Assembly (NCBI GenBank): GCA_030544235.1
Contig: CM060466.1
Coordinates: 24,437,075 to 24,501,074, forward strand
Reading direction: 5' to 3'
Length of the DNA stretch: 64,000 nucleotides
Source: Lepturacanthus savala
Taxonomy: Eukaryota; Chordata; Actinopteri; Scombriformes; Trichiuridae
The notes under the pieces were generated by a model. That model was not told the DNA's origin. It made no database searches and saw only the letters and a list, made by a program, of their open reading frames with translations. Shown one piece after another: positions 37,682 through 58,006 of the stretch. The stretch's first letter is position 1. The number at the start of each line of letters is the position of its first letter. The translations under genes were made by a program, and so were the position numbers.

Positions 37682-39031
37682 GCACGAGGATAGGCTCCTA
37701 TCCTAAAGCTCATCCAAAACTAACATCTCTCCCCATGAATCGTCATGCAAGATTGTGAGGCTTTGGACACACATCACTCTGGATCTTGCTCTGGCTTCTC
37801 CACCCTCTTCTTGTTTTTCACTTCTCAAGTCGTCTGTTTAAGTTCTGAGTAATTCCTTTTTTCATTTCACAGAGGAGTGTGGAAAACGAAGGATGAAGAA
37901 TCTATGCTGCAGTGGAAAAAATCGGCTGGATTTAGGTTGATGGAAAAAAATATGTCAAGATAATTCACAGCTTATCACTTTTTCTCCCGCTGTTGCGAAC
38001 ACAACACATGTAGCGTGCCCCTTCTGTACTAGATATTTAGTATCCCTTCATCAGCACTTCACACATAAGGGATTCCCATTTTATAGTGACTCAGTTCTCC
38101 CCCACACCATGTCGGGGAGCAGTCAGATTCTGAAAATTACCGTCAATCCTACCAACCAGAAATCAAAACCGCACAATGAAGCGTCATATACAGTGGTTAT
38201 GGTAATATTTGCATGAACATAAATGACTTTCAAACACAGATGGGTGCAATATATTCCCCTGGCTGAATGTTTCATGTCTGGGCAGAGGACACTTTTAGCC
38301 CTGTACACACACAATGTAGTGTAGCTTGCCTGGTGCTTTAGCTTTCCACTGTTTTATATTGAGTGGTGAGGAGATGTGAGAGTTGTAAATAACTGCAAAT
38401 ACTATAACTGTCGTCTGTGTTTAATGTTGCATTGCGAGGAGAAATATATAGCGGGACTGAGGAGGGATCATTTCATCTCATTAAATATTATGTGCTTCTT
38501 GCCTACATCTGAAACCACTACAATATCAATGTAAAACATTTTATCCTCAGGTTACCAATTTGATCAACACCACAGCTGTTCATGTTCACAAGTGTACAAC
38601 ATAGGTGTAAAATTGCCAGAAGTGAAAATTTCACAACCTAAGGAATTTCTCTTTCTTTATGATTGTGTGTGCTTGCATAGTTACACATTTGTGTGTGGAT
38701 TCTACAAAGATATACAAGTCACATATGTGAGGATAAAGCTCTATGAGGTAGCAGGAGGACTGAAATGCTTTTAATGCATGGCAAATTAATCAGGTGAACA
38801 TGAGAGTAGCATGAGTGAGAAAAAGCTCCATGCAGCCTTGTACCGCTACTGGAAGCAAGTACTGGAAGCATGGAAATAAAAAACGCCAGAATACCATTTC
38901 TTATGCCTGTCTGTCTCTTAGTCTGTCGGAATATTTGGCTCTGTGCCCTCTGACCCTAGAAACAAGGGAGGACACTGATGTACTACAACACGCACCATCA
39001 CAAGCCTGATGTGCACACACTTAACATATAT

Positions 39032-39033
<2 letters not shown>

Positions 39034-39072
<39 letters not shown>
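39034..39072. repeat. Uninterrupted 39-base poly(C) run
   Basis: Thirty-nine consecutive C bases. Such long C/G homopolymers are rare in vertebrate DNA and are also prone to sequencing error, so the exact length is doubtful. Confidence 0.9.
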
Positions 39073-39074
<2 letters not shown>

Positions 39075-41438
39075 TGGCACACTTATCTCAGATTCTGGTC
39101 CCTTGCAGTGAATACCCGGCAGTCACGGAGGAATTCTGGAAGCCTTCAAAAATCTGTTAGAGAATACCGGGGAATTCTGTCCAAGACAGGCGCTGTAAGG
39201 GCTGGAACGTCTGTTTTCCACTGTGACAGCTTAATAGCTGCCATGTCTGATAATACAAACACACACACACACAGCTTGAAGTGGCATAGCAGCTCAAACA
39301 GGGACATGAGCGAGTATACAGATACAGCTGTACACAGACAAAATAATGCTTCTGACTTCCAAAAAAGGGTTCAGACTAGAGTCTTGATTTTAAATAGTTC
39401 TAGAACTTACATTTCAGGGATGTTGAGACAGTGAGCAAATATGTGAAAGTGTGTGTCACAGTACAAATGTTTCGCTCTATGTTGAACTTTCTCTAAGTAT
39501 AAAACGAGGCACCCTATATGTAGGTTACTCTAAAGGTGAACCTAATCAATGATTTATGGACTTGATTGAACATTGATTGAGTCATTATAAAACCAATAGG
39601 ATAATACATTTCCAGAGCATCAACACATTTTCATATCCATACTGATATATTTACATAAAAATGATAACTTTGATGCTGGGAATGGGATGCATTGGTGCAG
39701 AAAGACATGAAATAAGTCACAGAAAACAGACCATAGCTAATTCTTCATTTAAGCCTCTAGGTTGTAGTGTTTTAAAGTAGAAAATGTATCTGCATCCACA
39801 TTGGAGTAAAATTTGATCCATATTTCCATCATAATGATTATGAATCATTGTATCAATGCCACAGAATGGCAAAATAATTAGTTCATATTATCATATAAAC
39901 ATACTGTGGTTAGCAGTGGATCATGCTGTTGTGATTTAGTACTAAAGTCTATGTGAAACTAATTGGCAAACTGATGCTAGACCTGCCATGGAAGGGCCTG
40001 TGAAGTCTGTTAAAACTATTTAGAATACCAAAACTAGCCCTCAATGTTTTTTATTCAAAATTGTTGGAAAAACTTCATCTTGACATGCATCTTATGAAAG
40101 GACCTAAAATGGGAACACTGGCTTACAGCATGTTACAGTAAAAAAAAGTTTTAATGTGCTGTGCAATTATGAGCTCAGTCAGATTTGTTAACATAAGAGC
40201 CGTTAGTGATAAATTCATAAATTAAGGCCTGAAACAATTCAGATTTATTTCTATTGCTTGCCTGGGAATCACCCACATGTGGCTTTTCAAAACGTCTTGG
40301 CCAGTGTTTCTAAGTAATGTCAGTAATTAATGTTGATGTGCGTGCGTCTTTTGATTTTCTTCTCTCCTGACTCTCTTTCCCCTCGCTTTCCCTCCAGCTG
40401 TGGGCTGTTTGATGTCGCTCTGTCTCGCCCTGGCCAGCTGCCCCAAAAACCAAATGAGGGGTTCTGTCGTCCTGCTGACACCTGGACATCCCCTAACCAC
40501 CAGTTATTTCCCTATAACAACCAACTCTTTCCCCTAACAGCCATGAGAAACACAGGGCGACCACAGACGCATCACCGAAATTCCTCTGCAGCTTTCCATG
40601 TTGGCTAAATGGGTGTAGGTCATCATTTCACTTGGTGAAAAAAAAAACAATTTTCATGACTGGGATGGTCTTTTTTGTGACCTTTTAACATATAGATGTC
40701 TCATAAAGATGTTCTGTCTGGAAATGTAAAGAACAGGTGTTCTGCACTAATTCCGTTGATAGAAATGGTCTCTGTGACATTTACAGCAGGACTGAGAAGA
40801 CTGTAACAGTGTGTAATCGCATACGTTCATTAAAAATGACTTTCAAGTAGGCAGAAGTCTGTAAAAACGCATTCAGGGGTCTTTGTTCTCACCTTTCACC
40901 TTTTCCCAATTACAAGGTATGTGACTTGTGCAGGTGAAGCCACACACACACACACACACACACACTTTCTGACACTATAAATGCACCTCTCTGGTCAGCT
41001 ATTGCAACCACATACCTACAAGGGCCAAGCAGAACAGTCTGTGTATACCTGCCCATCAATGCACAGGAAAGTATGTTTGCAGGTAAATTGCACAGCTAAC
41101 TACTACCTTTGAGAATAATGTGAAGGTCCATGTGTCATTTGGTTGTTTTGGTTGTTTAGTAGTCATTACTGGGTGTCCACAAAGGGTATAGTCATTTATA
41201 CAGTTTATGAAACAAAATAGTAATAATATATGTATATGCGTTTGATTGCAGGGTGAATGACAGCTCATTGTTAGTAGTGCCAGCAGCCAATTCACTAAAA
41301 TCCTGTGACATCTATAATAATGTATTTTAATTAAAATGCACATTTCAAAATGTTGCATTCATAAATTATTTATGTTCAGTGTAGATTTGGAGAGAGACTT
41401 AAGAGATGTGGTGGTTCTTAGTTCTGTGGGCATAGAGG

Positions 41439-41680
41439 TCAGGATGTTAAGGATCCACATGCACAGTTAGGTGTTAATCCCAGGTCCTTGAGTTTTGTGA
41501 CAAACCTGGAGGGAACTATAGTGTGGAATGCTAAAAGGTCAATGAAAAAGAGTCCCTCATAACTCCCTTTCTTGTCCAGGTGAGGAAAGGTGGTGTGGAG
41601 GATGTGTGCTGTGGCATCAGCCATTGACGGATATAGGGAAGCATGTGGATTTGTTATGTTTCTCACCTGACTTATTCAAG
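41439..41680 (-). mobile_element. LINE reverse-transcriptase fragment (Rex/Jockey-like)
   Basis: The minus-strand frame reads TTFPHLDKKGSYEGLFFIDL, LAFHTIVPSRF and LKDLGL. These match the RT palm of fish LINEs (family form FIDYSSAFNTIVP). Only about 75 residues remain. It is the same broad family as the 20.8-23.0 kb relic but a different part of the RT. Confidence 0.75.
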
Positions 41681-42341
41681 TTTTTCCTTTAATATTATAT
41701 TGAATATAAAGTATGTCATCTGCAAGATATGGGAGAGGTAAAAAAAAAAAAAAAAAAGTCTATTCTGATTTTCTCTATTCTCCAGAAGTCTTTTCTCTTT
41801 TCTCTTTCTTTTTGTAGAAGGATGCTTTATGTTTGATCTTCTCAAGGCACAGTCTAGATGTTCATGCCTTGGATCTGTGCTATAGTGGATACGACACTGA
41901 TTGACATGTATGGAGGAGGTTGTATTCCACCTATGTTCTTTCTTTCTTTTTATGATTAGTGTTCTTGTTTTCACTGTGCTCTGTAGTATTTTGTTAACCG
42001 AAAAACGTATGTTGTATGACACTTGAAAAACAAACTACTACTACATGTGTTATAAATGAAATTTTTTCTTTCAGATTTGTATTTTTATATTACATTTATT
42101 TTCATTGTTATTTTCTTATTTTCATTATTTTCATTTCAATAAACAGGAAATCTACAAGGACTCTCAATGGCATGCAAACAATACAATATCACACAAATCG
42201 TGCCACGTCCAAATCAAAAACAAGAATTATAAAATAATCTTGTTCTTTGTTATAAGAATCAAAGAGTAGCAGGACTTAAAACAATGTGCTACGAATGTGT
42301 GACTAGTGCTCTATATGTTAATGTTGCAGTGCTACTGTTCA

Positions 42342-42356
42342 CCAGAAGAGGGCGAC
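42342..42356 (+). promoter_or_regulatory. CTCF-like motif upstream of melk
   Basis: CCAGAAGAGGGCGAC matches the CTCF core (CCASYAGRKGGCRS) at most positions. It lies about 90 bases before the first possible melk 5' exon. A similar motif in the same orientation is at 53759. Confidence 0.35.
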
Positions 42357-42501
42357 GCAGCAACCGGAAGTAGAACATAACGTCAACGTCAACGTGCGAA
42401 ATTCAAACTTCAGTAACAAAACATTCTACCGGAAGCTTTTTTCTCCGGAGGCCGCACGGTTTGACCGATTCAGCTCCTCTCCCGTTACTTTACCAATACA
42501 G
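42357..42501 (+). promoter_or_regulatory. melk: melk core promoter and non-coding first exon
   Basis: TATA-less. Seen: ETS sites ACCGGAAGT (42363-42371) and ACCGGAAGC (42428-42436), a short ACGTCA repeat (42379-42395), and TTCAAA at 42402-42407, whose complement TTTGAA is the CHR element known from G2/M genes. CAG|GTTTGT at 42501 can serve as donor of a 5' UTR exon that joins 42734. Cell-cycle control is inferred from these motifs and from what is known of MELK. Confidence 0.5.
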
Positions 42502-42759
42502 GTTTGTTCATTAAGTCGAGAAGCGTCATTCAACCAGTTTGTAGGTTTCTACTAACGTCACTTTTGATACGTTTTAGGTATTCAGCATTTTTCTTAGTTG
42601 ACGCTTTGTCGGCACTTTTTAGCGACTAATGTTGAGTAACGTTACTTGGGTTAAAGAGCAAGATAATTGTTTTCCGTTTTTTTGTTTATTTTTTATATAC
42701 ACGAGTGCTTTTAACTCGTTTTGTGTCTCCCAGGAGGGTTACCGGCTGCAGCAGGGACG

Positions 42760-51376
<8,617 letters not shown>

Positions 51377-52025
51377 AGAATGAAGCACTTTCCTGGAGAT
51401 GAGCACTCTCCAGAACCTTTTGAACTCTGGTCTTTTTGTATCAGCGACATGATGCCTGTTTCCTTTCTGTGTCGAAGAGTGAAGTAGGACTGATAACTGA
51501 CCGATGCAGATGATTCTTAGCATTAATGATCAGTCCTGTATTATTCCTAATGAATTTTTAAATTGTCCTTGGGCGTTCAATTTATGGGAATTGCATGTTA
51601 AGATCCTGTGCAGTAAATCCTGTTTTATGTAGAATATTGTTTTACTTCCCTTCATTCAATTAAGTTTAATGGGATCTGTGAACCCTCTCAAGATGAGTGT
51701 GTCTAAAATGTAAAAATAGTATTTACAGTATACCTTCCAGCTGCTTATTACCATATTTATGTCTTGATGTTGTTATTCTGCCCTGTAGGTGCAAAACATG
51801 ATTGACTAACGTAAAGAAGCAGAGCTTTACTCATTTATCATCGTTTTTTATGTACATGTATTTACCTTTCTGCCATTGTGATGTTGTTTTACATGGTTGG
51901 ATTGAAGAAAGTTGTCTTTTATTTCTTATTGTCAACTATCTGTCTTTATTTGTGTGTCCCATTTTGTCTAAAATTTCTATGGATAATGTAAAAGGAGCAA
52001 AATAAATGGTTTCTGCTTAAGTATA
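51377..52025 (+). other. melk: melk 3' UTR with polyadenylation signal
   Basis: Follows the stop at 51374-51376. AATAAA at 52001-52006 is the first good signal, giving a 3' UTR of about 640 bases. Confidence 0.7.
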
Positions 52026-53148
52026 ACATGTTCACTGTTATACATTCATAGAAACAGATTTAAAGTAGATGAGGTAGATTTAAGCACTGTTTTACACTAT
52101 CATCACCCTCCTGTCTTATAGGCTGCTTTCCTGTTTGGTACAAAGATTGGTGGTGATAGTTTAGCTTAGTGTCATTTTGAGTATCCAACACCAGACACGA
52201 GATGAGAGGTGTCAAAGCCCTACAGTGTTTCATCAGCTCATATTTCAAGCACAAATCCTGCATTCACATGTGGAATAGATTGGTTTATTAATGGGAACTT
52301 AATACAATATTTTTCCTTTTTTAACACCTTTCACATACCAAACAGAGCTATGCTATATTCTATTTCTAAATATGAAAAACAGGTCACTACAGAGGAAAGT
52401 GAAATGAAAACCACAGGGAAGGGTAATGAATATGCTTTGCTGCTCTTAAATGGTGGATGATCATTGTTATGGCTGTAGGGGTGTGATTGTAATGACTGAC
52501 TGATTGACTGTATAACGATCATTGCTTCAATATGACAAAAGGAGGGAAAAGCTGCCTGCAAGACCTACAGCAGCAGACTCCCCTCTTCAGAAAAGACAAG
52601 GTGCCACTTAGTCACGACGTTGTTGCAGGTGATCAGCATTTATTTGTGGCAGCTTCTCCTTGGCATCTCAGCAGGGAGGAGAAGGGTAATGGCGGGTTGA
52701 GCTGCTGATAAAGAGGGGGGGTTAACCTTAATGAAGTGTGAGGGGGGTCGGGAGGGTGGGATGATCATTTAAGACAGAGGTGAAGGTTGGAGTTGGAGAG
52801 TCCTCCTCAGCCTATATTCTCTCCATTATTCCAGCAGTGGCAAATGACTCCCGCTGGGCCGAGGTTGGAGGATCAGAACCGTGTTTGTGTGTGTGTGTGT
52901 TTTGGACAACAGCTGGACCTGAGCGGCTGTCACCACCTTCACATCCTCTATAAAACAACCCCCCCCCCCATACACACACACACACCACCACCACCCCCAT
53001 GTCTTACTGTTCCACCCATGTCCTTCTCTTTCTCCACCTTTCTCTTTGTCTTTCCTCAGGGTTCCACTGACCAACTAAACGGCCCATTTGGATTAAATCT
53101 GTCTTAACCTTCGGAACCTTCCATATTTTCTTCTATCGAATGGTTATA
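52026..53148. other. Intergenic region downstream of melk
   Basis: No gene is recognised. It contains a short GT run (52886), a C run (52961) followed by CA, and purine-rich patches near 52710-52770. A pyrimidine-rich TTTCCTCAG near 53060 could act as an acceptor, but no coding exon follows. Confidence 0.5.
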
Positions 53149-53639
53149 CAGCTCTGGAAAAAAATAAATAAGAAAAGAAATAAGAGACCACTGCAAAATT
53201 ATCAGTTTTTTCAAATTTTACTACTTATAGGTATGTGTTTGGGCAAAATTAACATTTTTGTTTGAGTCTATAAACCACTGACATTTCCCCCAAATTCCAA
53301 ATAAAAATATAATTATACATTATTTGAAGAAAATGACAAATGGTCAAAATAACAATAAAAGATACAATGGTTTCAGACCTCAAACAATGCAAAGAAACAA
53401 GATCAAATTAGATCAAATTTTTAAAACAACGTAATACTAACATTTACACATAAATCAATTTTTGGTGCAATAACCCTTATTTTTAATCACAGCTTTCATG
53501 CGTCTTGGCATGCTCTCTAACATTGTTCTTGGGTGACTTTATTCCACTCCTGGTACCTTTTTAAGCAGAATGAGGTGTGCATGTGTTGGAATTCAACATT
53601 CAACGCTGGAATGGAATGACTGGAATACATGTAGAGATG
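53149..53639 (-). mobile_element. Tc1-derived non-autonomous element, copy 1
   Basis: Starts after a TA with CAGCTCTGGAAAA and an AAGAGACCACTGC phrase. Its far end (GGAATACATGTAGAGATG) is the complement of the left side of copy 2 at 54626, so the two copies are in opposite orientation. The last about 50 bases of the second inverted repeat are missing, replaced by an AT repeat. No transposase coding remains. Confidence 0.75.
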
Positions 53640-53658
53640 TGTATATATAAGCCCTGAA

Positions 53659-53660
<2 letters not shown>

Positions 53661-53727
<67 letters not shown>
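53661..53727. repeat. (AT)n microsatellite
   Basis: About 67 bases of AT with one AC interruption, at the truncated end of the Tc1-derived copy. Confidence 0.97.
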
Positions 53728-53731
<4 letters not shown>

Positions 53732-53758
53732 ACAAATCCTGTCATCGTCCCTCCATCT

Positions 53759-53772
53759 AAACAGGGGGCGCT
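53759..53772 (+). promoter_or_regulatory. CTCF-like motif downstream of melk
   Basis: AACAGGGGGCGCTA fits the AGGGGGCGC core of CTCF sites. It lies about 330 bases before the start codon of the small downstream gene. Confidence 0.3.
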
Positions 53773-54089
53773 ACTACTATCCAGAATCTCCAGCTGTCAA
53801 GTGCAGCTCAGGCTTGTCTTGCACATTGACCAGAAGAGGATTAAATGAATTAAAGCTGAGAAACATTGCATAACATAGAGCAGTGTGGTTCCCTCAGTGG
53901 GACTTTCTACTGTGTCAGTACAGTTTTAGAGTTGATTAAATAGAGAGGTAAGTATCCTATAAACTGCTGCCAATGTGCAAGAAAAAGGTGCAGGTTCTTC
54001 TTCTTGGGTCGCATGTGATTGCTTCAGCTGATCAGAGCAGGTTAATCTGTTCCTTTTCTTGTTGCGTTAGACTCGTGTGCATTGGTGGA

Positions 54090-55583
54090 ATGAGGCTTCT
54101 GCTGACGTCCGCTCTCGTCCTCCTTTTCTTGTGTGAGTTTGAGTTTGTGTTTCCAGAGAAGCTGCTATTGCACTGACATGCTCCAACAGTTTTTGCATGC
54201 TGTGAGTCCTTTTCCTTCATCTGAGCATCGCTCATCTCTTTCAGGGCTTTATGAAGCACAGACGTCCAATGACACCTCGCATGGAAATCCTTGTGAGGTG
54301 GGTCGATGGATATCGGTCATAGAAAGTAATGAATAAGGATCCAGTGATTCCCATTCAATGTATTAGGACACACTTGAATAGATTGCAGGGATTTAACAGT
54401 TAACTTTCCAGCTCCACTTAGCTCTATGGAGCTTTATAACTTGTTTCAGCTCATTGTTTAGTTCTCTGGTCCACGTTTTACTGTTTTGTTTTACTTTTGC
54501 ATAATTTAAGCAGCAGCAAATGGGTTTGAAATGAAAATCAGCTCTTAAAAGCAACTATACAAATATGATCATGGCTAAAATGGGGTCACAAGCAAAAACC
54601 TTTTGGGAACTTCTGCTAAGATATACAGCTCTGGAAAAAAAATAAGAGACCACTGCATTATTTTTCTGAAATCAGCATCTCTACATGTATTCCAGTCATT
54701 CCAGTCCAGTGTTGAATTCCAACACATGCACACCTCATTCTGCTTAAGGAGGTACCAGGAGTGGAATAAAGCAGAACAATGGTAAAGACTTGTGGAGAGC
54801 ATGCCTGAAAGCTGTTATTAAATTGGGATTTACACCAAATATTGATTTCTGAACTCTTCTTAAGTGTAGACATAAATATTGTTGTTTTAAAATTAATTTG
54901 ATCTTGATTCTTTGCTTTTTTGAGGTCTAAAAATATTCAATCTTTTTATTATTATTATTATTATTATATTATTTTTTATTTTAACTATTTGTCCTTTTCT
55001 ACAAATAAATGTTCTCTACAACAATATTTTTATTCTGAATTTGGGGAGAAATGCTGTCAGTAGTTTATAGACTCAAACAAAATGTTCCTTTTGCCCAAAC
55101 ACATACCTATAAAGTAGTAAAATCAGAAAAACGGATCATTTTGCCGTGGTCTCATTTTCTTTTTTTTTTCACGTCCACTCCTGTTTCCTCTTTTAGGAGG
55201 TCTCCATGAGCAAGGCAGCAGTGTCTCTCCTCTTGTCTCCCCTCTCTCTTTACTCCTGGCTGACCTCCACGCTGGTCCGGCTCCTCCTGTCGGTCCCGGG
55301 CCTCCTCCTCAGCTCCCTCCACCACTCTGTGCTGCTCCTCCTGGCCTGGCCTTGGTGCGCCGCCTCCGCCTGCGTCTCCCTGCTGCTCACCTGCCTCCGC
55401 GTAGGGCTCTACCTGCTCCACCTGGCCCTGGTGGTCGGTGCGGTGGCCTTCCTGACCCTCGCCAAGCACAAAATGGCCGACGACGACCCCTCAGCCGGGA
55501 GAGCGCTGCGGCAGCAGCAGAAGAAACCGGAAAGGCTTAAAACCAGAGGCAGGAGGAGCGTGTTTGATGCGCAGAAAGGATGA
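54090..55583 (+). CDS. Unrecognised small hydrophobic secreted/membrane protein, three exons
   Basis: I do not recognise this gene. Proposed exons 54090-54132, 54245-54297 and 55197-55583 (43+53+387 nt) join in frame to 160 residues plus stop. Exon 1 encodes a signal-peptide-like MRLLLTSALVLLFL. Exon 2 adds a short polar part with an NDT glycosylation site and one Cys. Exon 3 begins EVSMSK, followed by about 90 very Leu-rich residues with short breaks (Ser-Pro, Trp-Leu-Thr, His-His, Pro-Trp-Cys) that could form three or four membrane-embedded helices. The protein ends in a basic tail (KKPERLKTRGRR). Splice sites are good: donors GTGAGT and GTGGGT, acceptors TTTCAG and TTTTAG. TTGCGTTAG at 54070 could be the acceptor of exon 1, implying an upstream non-coding exon. 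Exon 3 is strongly GC-rich against AT-rich surroundings, as in coding DNA. It could still be a chance model. Confidence 0.5.
54626..55160 (+). mobile_element. Tc1-derived non-autonomous element, copy 2
   Basis: Starts after TA with CAGCTCTGGAAAAAAAATAA and GAGACCACTGC. It ends with TTTATAGACTCAAACAAAAT, AAACACATACCTATAAAGTA and GTGGTCTCATTTT, the complement of the left end of copy 1. It lies in intron 2 of the small gene, and its T-rich right edge runs into the pyrimidine tract of the exon 3 acceptor (55196). An ATT repeat lies at about 54945-54970. No transposase frame. Confidence 0.75.
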
Positions 55584-56095
55584 CTTCAGCTGTTATTGTT
55601 GTTTGTTTCTTTGAGTAAAAAAAATCCACCTCAATTAGTTTGGACCTGCATTCACCTTCATTTATATAATGAACGCACCACTGTGCTTGATTTTTTATTC
55701 TTTTTTTTTTTTTTTAACAAAGATTCTGTGTTTAAATTGGCTTTGGGACACTTTGTAGAGAAGCAACAGGAAAAAAACACTGATTAAGCATGCGTCCCTG
55801 TGACCTAAATGAGGGTGAAAATATATCTGCGAGTTGCTACTTTAACCAACAGCCTACAGTTGCCCACTTATCTATCTCTCTCATTTTCTCCCTCTCTCTC
55901 TCCCGCTCTTTAAATCTGCCGCCCCAATTATCTGTGGATTGTTGCACTGTGTTCTTCCCGTCCGCAGATGTTATCATTAGACTTGTCTGTCAAAGTGGAG
56001 ATGAGCGGATAAGAGAAAGAGAGATGAATAAGGGAGGATTCGCCTGCATCCGTGGTGTCAGCGGCCTTAAAAAAAATAAATAAAATAAAACTACA
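55584..56095 (+). other. Probable 3' UTR of the small hydrophobic-protein gene
   Basis: Non-coding after the TGA at 55581-55583. Overlapping AATAAA signals lie at 56077-56088. Confidence 0.4.
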
Positions 56096-56454
56096 CTCGT
56101 GTGTTTATGCAGCGCGGCCCAACAGCGCAGGGTGTGTAAACCGTATTCCTGAAAAACACTAATAAAGGGAGTTAACAGGGAGAGAAACTACATGTGGTAT
56201 AGCTGTTGAGCCAAGACGGCGAATGCTTGCCCAACCAGTAAACAGTATGTGCTGACACACGCTGTGGCTCTCAGATATCAGGGGGAGCATTAAGAACTGC
56301 ACACACACACACAAAAAACAATTTTATTAAAACTATTAACACTCCAGCCGAAGGGTGTAGCCATAAAAAGTAATGGGTGAACTTTGTGTGTGTGTGTGTC
56401 TGTGTATGCGTGTGTGTGTGTGTGTGAGGAAAGAGAGACAGAGAGGAAATGAGG

Positions 56455-56820
56455 CTGAATCATAGAGATTTATTACATGGCTGTGGCATCCTAATTAGCA
56501 TAAAGACTGGTCCGGCCCACTCAAGCAGAGAATTAAAAACCTTAATTGTGCTGTCAGCCTTCCTCTCTCTTTCTCACTGTTGACTCTACTTCATTCCGTC
56601 TCCTCCCGCCCGGCCCCGCGCCGCTCCACCCTCTACTCATGGAGTAGCCTCCGTCCATGCCGTTTAATTGTCGGTGATAAATGGGGAAGCGGGGTGTTTG
56701 TAATTGTCTCAGAGACGGGAAGAGGAGGACGGAGGAGACTTTTCCTGTTTTGAAAGTGGAGAGAGCGGAGAGGTCATTTATCAAATGAATTTATCAAATG
56801 CTGAAGCGGGGAAAACGGGT
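56455..56820. promoter_or_regulatory. Candidate conserved non-coding element
   Basis: A complex, repeat-free block with many homeodomain-type cores: CCTAATTAGCATAA (56490), CCTTAATTGTGC (56540), TTTAATTG (56663), GTAATTGTC (56700) and a direct pair of TTTATCAAATG (56775 and 56790). It lies between microsatellite-rich DNA. I infer an enhancer. In human, PAX5 lies next to MELK, so a developmental target gene could be near. Confidence 0.35.
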
Positions 56821-57813
56821 TTGGCAGAACGAGGCGCGGCGGGTGTTGGCAGGGTTTGACCCGAGGCCAGACTGGAGCTACGTGTGAGGTCAACGTGATG
56901 CAGGTTTTCACATGATGTAGGATGGATGGTAGCCACGGGAAAGATTACAGCTTTTATGATGTGTGAAGATTCCCATTATCAGACAACTGAAGACTGTTGT
57001 CTGTAGGTGGCAACTAATGGTTCTTTTTTAATAATCTGCTGGGTATCTTCCCAATTCGTTAATTAATTACTTTTTCTATGAGACAAAAAACCTCAAGAAT
57101 GTGCAAGATTCAAAGTAGAGTCCAGAATTCTGGAGGAAGACTGTTGATGTTTTGAACGTCAACAGTCGAGCTGTAACACATCGAGCTATAATGACACTTC
57201 CTGGATGCACCTGATTGGTTGATTGCTTCTTTTTGGTTGGCCTCTGCTGCCGGATTTTAAAACCAGTTATTTTTTGTGCTTAATTAAGATATAACAGTCA
57301 CTGAAAAAATGATTGAATTTGACAAAAAAAAATGTATTGCGTCAGACTAATAATATCAACCATCGGTTTTAGGTTTTGGACTCCAGTTTTCTGATTCAAT
57401 GATTCAGTTTTCTGGTGGTGTTTTTAACTTTGTTGTGTTTTGCGACCGTACAAAAGTGAAACGTTTTGCTTTTGTCCAAAAGAGTCCAAAAGAAAGAAAA
57501 GCATTAAAATCGTCACATTGGAGAAGCTGAAACCAGCTAATGTTTGACATTTTTGCTTATAAAGGAATAAAATTCTGCAGTTTTCAAAATAGTCAACTAA
57601 TCAACTAATATAGAAATCAATCCATTTATTTAACGCACGTTGACAATACAGCACTGTGAATTAACATTTACTTGCCTTCAGAAGGATTCATGATCAGAGT
57701 AGAAAAAAAGTTTATCTGCAAAAAGTATTCAGGACTAACACAATAATCAACAGGAAGAGGGAGGAAGGAGGAAGATGTGGAACAAGGAGGCAGCAGTGAA
57801 AGGTTCCTCTGGG

Positions 57814-57848
57814 GGAGGAGGAGGAGGAGGAGGAGGAGGAGGAGGAGG
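57814..57848. repeat. (GGA)n microsatellite
   Basis: Thirty-five bases of GGA. The poly-Gly frame over it is an artefact. Confidence 0.95.
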
Positions 57849-57975
57849 CATTTTTTTCAAGGGTCAGTCCTGTTTGTACTTGCTGCTGTCAAAGCGTCTC
57901 CTACAGCAGCAGACGAGACTTAAGAGGCCGGCCCTTCTCACAAAGCCTCTCCTTCAGCACTGACAGCTCACTGAG

Positions 57976-58006
<31 letters not shown>

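Larger units (their letters stand above)
37300..42340. other. Intergenic region between thsd4 and melk
   Basis: Divergent thsd4 and melk promoters flank this 5-kb stretch. It contains a CA/GT repeat at 37329-37408 just upstream of the thsd4 start, an AT/GT repeat at 37641-37681, the 39-base C run, a CA repeat at 40940-40965 and a LINE fragment. I looked for missing 5' thsd4 exons on the minus strand (CSxTCG or WxxW motifs) and saw none. An open frame at 40330-40608 has no recognisable domain. Confidence 0.55.

Noticed and set aside
40330..40608. 92-codon frame with an upstream pyrimidine tract, considered as an exon
   Set aside because: No recognisable domain, no partner exons, composition like intergenic DNA.
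56554..56784. 76-codon minus-strand frame in the GC-rich block
   Set aside because: No protein features; the block looks regulatory rather than coding.
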